Below are positions 14,456 to 21,327 of a DNA stretch of 34,645 nucleotides, in pieces. Position 1 is the stretch's first letter, and each line of letters starts with the position of its first letter. This DNA comes from Bradyrhizobium macuxiense (GTDB taxonomy: Bacteria > Pseudomonadota > Alphaproteobacteria > Rhizobiales > Xanthobacteraceae). A program made the translations under genes and the position numbers. The stretch spans positions 1-34,645 of the forward strand of contig NZ_LNCU01000046.1 of assembly GCF_001542415.1 (NCBI RefSeq). Direction: 5' to 3'. A model generated the notes under the pieces. It was not told the origin of the DNA, searched no databases, and saw only the letters and a program-made list of their open reading frames with translations.

Positions 14456-14523
14456 AGCATGATCCGGACCCGCAGGGCCGAGTTAGCGCAAGGCGGAAGC
14501 CGGCTTTCCGGAGACATCATGCT
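14455..14523. repeat. Palindromic repeat, type 3 (AAGCATGATC arms)
   Basis: AAGCATGATCCGGA (14455-14468) faces TCCGGAGACATCATGCT (14507-14523), an imperfect inverted repeat related to the element at 25802-25849. Like that block, it begins at the stop codon of the preceding gene. Its distal arm supplies the GGAG and ATG of a possible leader peptide at 14519. Confidence 0.6.
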
Positions 14524-14557
14524 CGAACAAGAGAACCGACATGGACGAAGGACCTAG
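14519..14557 (+). CDS. Possible 12-residue leader peptide
   Basis: The ATG at 14519 follows a GGAG Shine-Dalgarno with a 5-base spacer and reads MLEQENRHGRRT, then TAG. The stop ends on the first base of the three-way-junction element in the NRAMP leader, a placement seen with translation-controlled leaders. The peptide is charged and Arg-rich at its end. It is short and partly within a repeat, so it may be fortuitous. Confidence 0.3.
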   Translation: MLEQENRHGRRT

Positions 14558-14666
14558 TCGTCCCGTTGCGCGCCATCCCGGCGCAGCAACGGGACTCCCT
14601 TCGGGGAACGACATCAGTTTTGAACGAACCGCTGCTCACGGCAGCGGAGGTTGCGCGCGCGCATAA
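14541..14666 (+). CDS. Possible 41-residue leader ORF across the NRAMP leader structure
   Basis: This frame runs from the ATG at 14541 to TAA at 14664-14666 and starts MDEGPSRPVARHPGAATGLP. It spans all the hairpins of the leader and stops 54 bases before the NRAMP start. Its ribosome-binding site is poor (AAGAGA) and the composition unremarkable. The 12-residue frame at 14519 overlaps it in another register, so ribosomes could not use both at once. Confidence 0.25.
   Translation: MDEGPSRPVARHPGAATGLPSGNDISFERTAAHGSGGCARA
14557..14647 (+). ncRNA. Structured 5' leader of the NRAMP gene
   Basis: GTCG (14557-14560) and CGAC (14609-14612) close a compact three-way junction. Its first arm pairs TCCCGTTGC with GCAACGGGA and GCGCC with GGCGC around a 5-base loop (14561-14594). 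Its second arm is TCCC-TTCG-GGGA (14596-14607), a UUCG tetraloop hairpin. A third hairpin follows outside, CCGCTGC with GCAGCGG (14629-14647). Almost every base is accounted for, which chance would rarely give. The location, 74-164 bases before a metal-transporter gene, suggests a cis-regulatory RNA. I cannot match it to a named family. Confidence 0.5.
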
Positions 14667-14720
14667 AGCCGCTCCGCGTCCCTCGCGCCGTGCCCGACGG
14701 GCAGCGCGGAGACGCGGATA

Positions 14721-16364
14721 ATGACCGAAACCAAAACCACAAGAACTGCCGTCCTTGATGCGACGCATGCCGGCGACATCCACGGCGCGTTCGGCAGTAT
14801 CGCGAGGGATGACGTCGCACCGCGCTCCACATTCTTCGCGCGGCTGAAGACGCTGCTGGCGATCGTCGGCCCCGGCCTGATCGTCATGGTCGGCGACAAC
14901 GACGCCGGCGCGTTCGGCACCTACACCCAGGCCGGACAGAACTACGGCACCACCCTGCTGTGGACCTTGATGCTCCTGATCCCGGTGCTCTACGTCAACC
15001 AGGAGATGGTGGTGCGGCTCGGCGCCGTCACCGGCGTCGGCCATGCGCGGCTGATCTTCGAGCGCTTCGGCAAGTTCTGGGGCGCCTTCAGCGTCATCGA
15101 CCTGTTGCTGCTGAACGCGCTAACGATCGTCACCGAGTTCATCGGCATCACGCTGGCGCTGAGCTATCTCGGCCTGTCGCAGTTCTGGGGCGTGCTGGCG
15201 TCCGCTGCGATCGTGATGATCGCGGTCTCGACCGGCAACTTCCGACGCTTCGAGCGCTTCGGCATCGTGCTGGTCGTGGGCAGCCTGCTGCTTGTGCCCG
15301 TGGTGCTGATGGTGCATCCGCCGATCGGACAGGTCGCGGCCGACTTCTTCGTTCCGAAGATGCCCGAAGGCGCCAGGCTCAGCGAGGTGATGCTGCTGAT
15401 CGTCGCTATCGTCGGCACCACGGTGGCGCCGTGGCAATTGTTCTTCCAGCAGAGCTACATCGTCGACAAGCGGATCACGCCGCGCTTCATCCGCTATGAG
15501 CGCATGGATCTCTGGATCGGCATCGTGCTTGTCGTCGTCGGTGCGGTCGCCATGATCTCCTTCTGCGCGGAGATCTTTGCCGGGCAACCGGAGTTCGGCA
15601 ACTACACCGACGCGTTGGGGACCGCCGTCGGGCTCGAGAAATATGCGGGCAGCCTTCCGGCCGCGCTGTTTGCCCTCGCGCTGCTCGACGCCTGCATCAT
15701 CGGCGCGGCGGCGGTCTCCCTCGCAACCGCCTACGCGATCGGCGATATTTTCGCGGTCAAGCATTCGCTGCATCGCAAGCCTTGGGACGCCAAGGGCTTC
15801 TACGCCGTCTATTGCGGCCTGATCGTGCTCGCCGCGGGACTGGTGCTGACGCCGGGCACGCCGCTCGGGCTTCTGACCAACGCGGTGCAGACGCTGGCAG
15901 GCGTGCTGCTGCCGAGCGCGACGGTGTTCCTGCTCCTGCTCTGCAACGACCGCCACATCCTCGGGCCCTGGGTCAACTCGACACGGTTGAACCTGTTCAC
16001 GGGAACAGTGGTGGCTGGACTGGTGATGCTGTCGGCGATCCTGACCGCCGCGGTGCTGTTTCCCGATCTCAGCGAGGAGTGGATCGTCGGAATCCTGATC
16101 GGCGGGAGCCTGCTGGCGCTGACGGTCACCGCGGCCGTCAAGCTGTACGAGATGTCGTCGCGCCGGAACGCGATGTTCCGCTTCAAGCCGTACCAGCTCC
16201 GGCTTAGCCGTGACACCTGGCGGATGCCGCCGCTCGATCAGCTTCCGCCAGCCCGCCTTAGCCCGTTGAGCCGGATCTGGATGATCGTGCTGCGCGGCTA
16301 CCTGGTGGTCGCTGCCGGCCTCGTGCTGCTCCGTATCGCTCAGCTGGCCACGGTGGGGGTGTGA
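14721..16364 (+). CDS. NRAMP-family divalent metal transporter, non-canonical (NRMT-like)
   Basis: This 547-residue protein has about eleven or twelve membrane spans and a 45-residue cytoplasmic N-terminus. Span 1 reads GPGLIVMVGDNDAGAFGTYT; against MntH, the DPGN metal motif becomes DAGA (61-64), keeping the Asp and losing the Asn. Span 6 reads GTTVAPW (232-238) where MntH has the A-x-x-MPH motif, so the metal-binding Met is Ala and the His is Trp. Loss of the Met is typical of NRAMP-related Mg2+ transporters, whose site accepts a hydrated ion; canonical Mn/Fe transport is therefore not assured. It is also longer than MntH (about 410), with an extended C-terminus. The ribosome-binding site is weak, and a highly structured leader precedes it. 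Confidence 0.88.
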   Translation: MTETKTTRTAVLDATHAGDIHGAFGSIARDDVAPRSTFFARLKTLLAIVGPGLIVMVGDNDAGAFGTYTQAGQNYGTTLLWTLMLLIPVLYVNQEMVVRLGAVTGVGHARLIFERFGKFWGAFSVIDLLLLNALTIVTEFIGITLALSYLGLSQFWGVLASAAIVMIAVSTGNFRRFERFGIVLVVGSLLLVPVVLMVHPPIGQVAADFFVPKMPEGARLSEVMLLIVAIVGTTVAPWQLFFQQSYIVDKRITPRFIRYERMDLWIGIVLVVVGAVAMISFCAEIFAGQPEFGNYTDALGTAVGLEKYAGSLPAALFALALLDACIIGAAAVSLATAYAIGDIFAVKHSLHRKPWDAKGFYAVYCGLIVLAAGLVLTPGTPLGLLTNAVQTLAGVLLPSATVFLLLLCNDRHILGPWVNSTRLNLFTGTVVAGLVMLSAILTAAVLFPDLSEEWIVGILIGGSLLALTVTAAVKLYEMSSRRNAMFRFKPYQLRLSRDTWRMPPLDQLPPARLSPLSRIWMIVLRGYLVVAAGLVLLRIAQLATVGV

Positions 16365-16603
16365 CCACAGCGCCTCTCGGCCGCTGCCGGCGATGGGGCG
16401 CGATCGTACTGCTCAGGCTGGCGGGCGCCATCCTGCGCAATGCGTCCGCGCTCCATCAACGGCGCACCATCGCCAGCGCCGAGCTGCGCGCGGCGCTGGC
16501 GGCGGCGACTTTTTTGAACGTGCCGGCGCCGCGATCGCGCTGCGAACAAGACGGAGACCCTGCGGGGCAAGTAAGGATGAAAGACGTGGGTGAGATCGAC
16601 TGA
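16361..16603 (+). CDS. Possible small hypothetical protein overlapping the NRAMP stop
   Basis: An 80-codon frame opens with GTG at 16361, overlapping the NRAMP TGA as GTGA, and starts MTTAPLGRCRRWGAIVLLRL. It has a short hydrophobic stretch and an Ala/Arg-rich body. The overlap suggests translational coupling, but the composition is what random high-GC frames give. I recognise no domain and keep it as a weak candidate. Confidence 0.28.
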   Translation: MTTAPLGRCRRWGAIVLLRLAGAILRNASALHQRRTIASAELRAALAAATFLNVPAPRSRCEQDGDPAGQVRMKDVGEID

Positions 16604-16656
16604 ACAAAGGGCGACCGGCCCGCACGCCGCGGCAACACAGCTGCTAACAATCGACA

Positions 16657-16672
16657 CCGCCGGGGCCGGCGG
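16657..16672. terminator. GC-rich hairpin downstream of the NRAMP gene
   Basis: CCGCCGG and CCGGCGG form a 7-bp stem around GG. No T-run follows. It may separate NRAMP transcription from the porin promoter. Confidence 0.35.
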
Positions 16673-16741
16673 CCCCCGCTGTTGCATGGCTGTCATAGTG
16701 ACGTGCAAATCGGAGAGGTAGCTGGCGACCCTCAGTTGCAA

Positions 16742-16758
16742 TTGCGAATGACTTGCAA
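16742..16758. promoter_or_regulatory. Fur/Mur-like box upstream of the porin gene
   Basis: TTGCGAATGACTTGCAA is an imperfect 17-base palindrome with TTGC and GCAA ends. It resembles the TGCAAAT-type boxes bound by alphaproteobacterial Fur/Mur proteins, which repress Mn-uptake genes. A further TTGCAA half-site abuts it at 16736-16741. It lies about 160 bases upstream of the chosen start, within promoter range. Identity of the binding protein is inference. Confidence 0.4.
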
Positions 16759-16918
16759 TAAGGCTGATGTCAGGTTTGCTGATCTGGCCTCGTTTGGACC
16801 AACACAGATCGGACCGGGGACGGCGGGCGATGACTTCAAATCTCGGGTGGCGAGTGGCCGCCAATTCTGCAGTGATGGCAGGCAATACCTCCAACTGCCC
16901 GCGGGGCAACGCCGCGTC

Positions 16919-18907
16919 ATGACCTGCGTCCGTATCTTCCGTGTTCAGATTGCCGCCGGCGCCGCACTCGGCGCCGCCGCCTTCGGCATGCCTGCGGCTG
17001 CGGCCGACATGGCCGTCAAGTCGCCGACGATGAACGCGATTTACACCTGGACCGGTTTCTATGTGGGCGCCCATGTCGGCTATGGCGACGGCAGCCTCGG
17101 TCCCGGCACCAATCCGCTTCCGCTGCAAGGCGTCGTCTTTCCGCACACGGTCACTGGTGGCATCGGCGGCTTCCAGGTCGGATACAATCACGAGTTCGCC
17201 AACCGCTTCGTGCTCGGCATCGAGGCTGATGCGACATTCGTCAGCCCGATCGATCAACCGCGGCGGGCGCCTGCGTCCTTCAACAGCTCGATCGACTATG
17301 TCGGCACCGTGCGCGGCCGCGTCGGCTACGCCTTCGGAAGCTGGATGCCCTATGTCACCGGCGGTTTTGCCTGGGGGCATACCCAGGTCAGGGTAAACGA
17401 CGCGGCGGGCGAGGCCGTCTCCGAACCAGGCCAGTACCAGACCGGATGGACCGTCGGCGCCGGCGCCGAGTTCGCGTTGAGCGGCAATTGGACCGCCAAG
17501 GTCGAATACGACTATATCGACCTGTCGCGCCAGACCCTGGGCCTCGACGCCTTCGGCATGCCCGGCGTCGCCATCGACCCGCATCTGCATCTCCTGAAAT
17601 TCGGTCTGAACTATCAGCTCGGCGACTCGCCCTGGTCGGCGACGCCGACCAAGGCGCTGTTGCCTGAGTCGGACAACTGGTCGATCCACGCGCAGACTAC
17701 GCTGATCGGACAGGGCTACCCGGCGTTCCGCTCGGCCTATAGCGGCACCAACAGCCTTCCGGCGGGCGGACAGGTACAGCAGACCTGGACCACGACTGCG
17801 TTCCTCGGCGTAAAGCTGTGGGAGGGTGGCGAGCTCTACTTCAACCCGGAAACTGCGCAGGGCTTCGGCCTCAACGGCACACTCGGCATCGCCGGCTTCC
17901 CGAACGGCGAAGCCCAGAAGGCGGGCGCCCCGTATCCGCGGATCCGGCCGCAGCGCTATTACTTCAAGCAGACGTTCGGCTTCGGCGGCGAGCAGGAAGA
18001 CGTGCCTGACGGTCCCAACCAGATCGCCGGCAAGCGCGACATCGATCGGCTGACGCTGATCGTCGGACGTTTCGCGATCGGCGATTTCTTCGACGGCAAC
18101 TCCTACGCCAAGGATCCGCGCGCCGATTTCATGAACTGGGCGATGTGGGCGTCCGCCGCCTATGATTTCCCGGCCGACCTGCCCGGCTATACACGCGGCG
18201 CCGTGGTCGAGCTCAATCGCAAGGATTGGGCGGTGCGCGCCGGCCTGTTCCAGGTGCCGGATGCGCCGAACAGCGACATCCTGACCTTCAAGACCGGCGG
18301 CGCCGTCGTCGAATTCGAAGGGCGCTACTCGATCTTCGATCAGCCCGGCAAGCTGCGCGTCGGCGTGTTCGGCAACCAGGGCAATACCGGCAATTACAGC
18401 CAGGCGCTGGCGATCGAAGCCACCGATCCGTCGCTCGACATCAACAGCGTGATGGCAAGCATCCGCAAGGACAGTCTGAAATATGGTTTCTACATCAACA
18501 GCGAGCAGCAGATCGCGAAGGATGTCGGCCTGTTCGGGCGGCTGAGCTGGAACGACGGCCACACCGAAATTCTCTCATTCACTGACGTCGACCGCAGCCT
18601 CTCGGGCGGCGTGTCGGTGAAGGGCAGCTACTGGGGGCGGCCGGACGACACGATCGGCATCGGCGGCGCGATCAACGGGCTCTCGGCCTCGCATCGCGAC
18701 TTCCTCGCCGCCGGCGGCCTCGGGCTCCTGATCGGCGATGGCGCGCTGAACTACCGCAATGAAGGCATCTTCGAGACCTACTACGCCTACTCGGTCAACA
18801 AGCACATCACGGTGACCGGGGACTACCAGTTCATCGCCAATCCCGCCTACAACGCCGACCGCGGCCCGGCGCATATCTTCTCAGGCCGTCTGCACGGCGA
18901 GTTCTGA
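16919..18907 (+). CDS. Outer-membrane fusion: Omp25-like barrel plus OprB-like porin
   Basis: This 662-residue protein has a signal peptide, MTCVRIFRVQIAAGAALGAA onward, cleaved after residue 29 (AAA-DMAVKS). Residues about 35-235 are an Omp25/RopB-type 8-strand barrel (YTWTGFYVGAHVGYGDGSLG; RGRVGYAFGSWMPYVTGGFA; WTVGAGAEFALSGNWTAKVE). Residues about 250-662 are a carbohydrate-selective porin (OprB) domain (GELYFNPETAQGFGLNGTLG; LTLIVGRFAIGDFFDGNSYA; AYSVNKHITVTGDYQFIANP). It ends GEF, the terminal aromatic residue expected of an outer-membrane barrel. The start at 16919 gives the signal peptide; the frame is open 240 bases upstream. In B. japonicum an outer-membrane channel (MnoP) serves Mn2+ uptake with MntH; whether this is a relative needs alignment. 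Confidence 0.85.
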   Translation: MTCVRIFRVQIAAGAALGAAAFGMPAAAADMAVKSPTMNAIYTWTGFYVGAHVGYGDGSLGPGTNPLPLQGVVFPHTVTGGIGGFQVGYNHEFANRFVLGIEADATFVSPIDQPRRAPASFNSSIDYVGTVRGRVGYAFGSWMPYVTGGFAWGHTQVRVNDAAGEAVSEPGQYQTGWTVGAGAEFALSGNWTAKVEYDYIDLSRQTLGLDAFGMPGVAIDPHLHLLKFGLNYQLGDSPWSATPTKALLPESDNWSIHAQTTLIGQGYPAFRSAYSGTNSLPAGGQVQQTWTTTAFLGVKLWEGGELYFNPETAQGFGLNGTLGIAGFPNGEAQKAGAPYPRIRPQRYYFKQTFGFGGEQEDVPDGPNQIAGKRDIDRLTLIVGRFAIGDFFDGNSYAKDPRADFMNWAMWASAAYDFPADLPGYTRGAVVELNRKDWAVRAGLFQVPDAPNSDILTFKTGGAVVEFEGRYSIFDQPGKLRVGVFGNQGNTGNYSQALAIEATDPSLDINSVMASIRKDSLKYGFYINSEQQIAKDVGLFGRLSWNDGHTEILSFTDVDRSLSGGVSVKGSYWGRPDDTIGIGGAINGLSASHRDFLAAGGLGLLIGDGALNYRNEGIFETYYAYSVNKHITVTGDYQFIANPAYNADRGPAHIFSGRLHGEF

Positions 18908-19089
18908 CGCTGACGTAGCCAAGCCACAACTTTTCCGGCGTCGAGGCGCAGACGCCGCTAGGCAGAGTGGCGGTCACACCGTGTTATTCCGGAATCCACA
19001 ACGGAGACCGCTTGCGTCAAGTTGGACGCATTGCAGTCGTTTTCATTCCGATCGAATTTTTAGCGCCGTCCGTAACTATGGAGGCCAAC

Positions 19090-19404
19090 GTGCGATTATT
19101 TTGGACATTGGTTGTTGTCGTTTGCAGCGTTTATTCCTCTGCTGCCTCTGCCAATTGGGCATGCGCAGCCAAAAACAACGGGCACAGTTTTCGGATGTGG
19201 AACGAACCCACCGAGGCCAAAGCCCGCAGCGATGTGTTGAAGAATTGCAGGGATAGTAAGGAGGGCCGGTGCAGGATTATCGGCTGCAGGACCGGTGTCG
19301 ACACTCAGGAACAGGCGCATGCCGTATGGCCCGCCACCAACGTCGTCGACGGTTGCTTTGGCAATAAGGACGCTTGTCAATTGGGACGACACGCCGACCG
19401 CTAA
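19090..19404 (+). CDS. Secreted cysteine-rich hypothetical protein
   Basis: This is a 104-residue protein. I chose the GTG at 19090, reading MRLFWTLVVVVCSVYSSAAS, because GGAGG lies five bases before it; this gives a classic signal peptide cleaved near ASA. The mature part contains six Cys (ACAAK, NCRDS, RCRII, GCRTG, GCFGN, ACQLG), probably forming three disulfides in the periplasm. The repeated C-R pattern recalls DUF4189-type secreted domains, but I cannot confirm membership. The gene and its upstream DNA are more AT-rich than the neighbours, which may indicate transfer. Confidence 0.6.
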   Translation: MRLFWTLVVVVCSVYSSAASANWACAAKNNGHSFRMWNEPTEAKARSDVLKNCRDSKEGRCRIIGCRTGVDTQEQAHAVWPATNVVDGCFGNKDACQLGRHADR

Positions 19405-19660
19405 TGGACGGGGCGCCTCGGTTGGCGGGTGAAGTCTGCGCCTTGATGGCGCGTGACTTTTGTGAATTGCAGGCAGGACGAAGCCCGTCATCGGGCGCGC
19501 GTTCGCGCGAACCGTTGGCCTCTTGCAATGACTGTTGGAACGGTTCGGGCCGCATAGGCCCCTTCCCCACTCAGATATATGGATGCCTCCCGGGCTTGCC
19601 GCAAGCCCAGGGTTATCCCGTAGAACGCGCGCCCAGTCGATCGAACGGAGGGAGCGCGGG

Positions 19661-21127
19661 ATGCGTGAACATGCAGTGGTGATTGCCGGCGGTGGTCCGA
19701 CCGGATTGATGCTGGCAGGCGAATTGGCGTTGGCCGGCATCGATGTCGCGATTGCCGAGCGGCGCGCGAGCCAGGACCTCACCGGGTCGCGGGCCGGTGG
19801 CCTGCATGCGCGGACCATGGAGGTGCTCGATCAGCGCGGCATCGGCGACCGCTTCGTCTCGCAGGGGACCCGTCATCCGGCCGTGCTTTTCCACTCGCAT
19901 CTGGTTCCGCTTGATATCACCGACCTTCCGACCCGGCGCAATTTCACGCTTGGCCTGTTCCAGACCCATACCGAGCGCATTCTCCGGGAATGGGTCAGAG
20001 AGCTCGCGGTGCCGATCTATCGTGAGTGCGAGGTGACCGGCTTCACCCAGGACGACACCGGTGTCCACGTCGCGCTCTCCGACGGGCAATTGCGCGCGCA
20101 ATATCTGGTCGGCTGCGACGGTGGCCGTAGCACCGTCCGCAAGGCGGCCGGCATCGCGTTCGCCGGATGGGATCCGACCAGGAGCTGGCTGAATGCCGAG
20201 GCCGAGATGGCGAGAGAGCCGGAATGGGGCATGCGTCAGGACGACACCGGCACTTACGCAATCGGCAAGGTGGGTGGCAGCGGGCGTATCAGGGTCGTGT
20301 TGACCGAGCGACAGCTCGGCACAGGCAACGAACCGACCCTGCGCGAGGTCAGCGAGGCGCTGATCGCCGTGTACGGCACCGACTTCGGCATCCACAGTCC
20401 GGTCTGGATATCGCGGTTCACCGACATGACCCGGCAGGCGGTGGCCTACCGCAAGCAGCGCGTGCTGCTAGCCGGCGATGCCGCCCATGTGCATCCGCCT
20501 ATGGGCGGACAGGGCCTCAATATCGGTGTGCAGGACGCGGTGAATCTGGGCTGGAAGCTCGCCCAGGTGATCAAGCGGACGTCGCCCGACAGCCTGCTCG
20601 ACACCTACCAGGCCGAACGGCATCCGATTGCGGCCCGCGTGCTGCGCAACACGATGGCGCATGTCGCCCTGAGCCGGACCGACGCGCGGACCAAGGCGCT
20701 GCACGAGGTCGTCTCCGACCTGATGCGCATGGACGAGCCGCGCAAGAAGGTTGCCGCGATGATGTCGGGGCTGGACGTCCATTACGATCTCGGCGACAGC
20801 CATCCGCTGCTCGGGCGCCGCATGCCTGATCTTGATCTGGTAACCGAGAGCGGACCGCTACGCACCTTCAGCCTGCTGCACCAAGCCCGGCCGGTGCTGC
20901 TCAATCTCGGCGAGCCCGGCATCGTTCCGATCGCGGCGTGGGCAGACCGGGTTCAACTGGTCGACGCCGACTACGCCGGCGCGTGGGAGCTCCCCGTACT
21001 TGGAACGATCCCGGCGCCGGTTGCCGTGCTGGTCCGGCCCGACGGCTGCGTGGCGTGGGTGGGAGACCCGGCTGAGCCGGGCCTCAGGGACGCGCTGACC
21101 AGATGGTTCGGCGCACCGCGCGCTTGA
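19661..21127 (+). CDS. FAD-dependent aromatic monooxygenase (PheA/TfdB type)
   Basis: This 488-residue flavoprotein hydroxylase starts MREHAVVIAGGGPTGLMLAG. It has the dinucleotide motif GGGPTG at 10-15, the Asp-Gly motif GCDGGRSTVRKAAG at about 150, and the FAD ribityl motif LLAGDAAHVHPPMGGQGLNI at about 268. A C-terminal thioredoxin-like domain (RTFSLLHQARPVLLNL onward) completes the phenol-hydroxylase/Rox layout. It would hydroxylate an aromatic or polyketide-like substrate with NAD(P)H and oxygen. The start is fixed by the GGAGGGAG ribosome-binding site; the open frame extends about 125 bases upstream without support. It has no operon partner, so the substrate cannot be inferred. Confidence 0.9.
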   Translation: MREHAVVIAGGGPTGLMLAGELALAGIDVAIAERRASQDLTGSRAGGLHARTMEVLDQRGIGDRFVSQGTRHPAVLFHSHLVPLDITDLPTRRNFTLGLFQTHTERILREWVRELAVPIYRECEVTGFTQDDTGVHVALSDGQLRAQYLVGCDGGRSTVRKAAGIAFAGWDPTRSWLNAEAEMAREPEWGMRQDDTGTYAIGKVGGSGRIRVVLTERQLGTGNEPTLREVSEALIAVYGTDFGIHSPVWISRFTDMTRQAVAYRKQRVLLAGDAAHVHPPMGGQGLNIGVQDAVNLGWKLAQVIKRTSPDSLLDTYQAERHPIAARVLRNTMAHVALSRTDARTKALHEVVSDLMRMDEPRKKVAAMMSGLDVHYDLGDSHPLLGRRMPDLDLVTESGPLRTFSLLHQARPVLLNLGEPGIVPIAAWADRVQLVDADYAGAWELPVLGTIPAPVAVLVRPDGCVAWVGDPAEPGLRDALTRWFGAPRA

Positions 21128-21159
21128 TGAGATATGCTGGAGCGGCATCTGCACTGCGT

Positions 21160-21306
21160 CCCCTCTCCCGCTTGCGCGGGAGGGGCAGGGTGGGGGTGTC
21201 ATCCACGAGTCGCATCGTGGAAAGAGCCCCCACCCGGATCGCATCTTTCGATGCGCTCCGACCTAAGAGCGAGCTTCGCTCGTCTCGACCCCGCAAGGGG
21301 GACAGG
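21160..21306. repeat. Palindromic repeat block, type 2
   Basis: The block starts with the hairpin CCCCTCTCCCGCTTGCGCGG through GAGGGG and continues with a GGATCGCATC-type arm. It then has AGAGCGAGCTTCGCTC and ends CCCCGCAAGGGGG. The last two parts recur at 7925-7964. It lies between two convergent genes and may serve as their transcription end. Confidence 0.75.
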
Positions 21307-21327
21307 TGAATCGAAATCGCGGCGCAC

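Noticed and set aside
16340..18562. 740-codon open frame on the minus strand
   Set aside because: It lies opposite the porin gene, which has a signal peptide and clear barrel motifs. The antisense product is a low-complexity Arg/Asp/Gly-rich shadow caused by GC-rich codon use.
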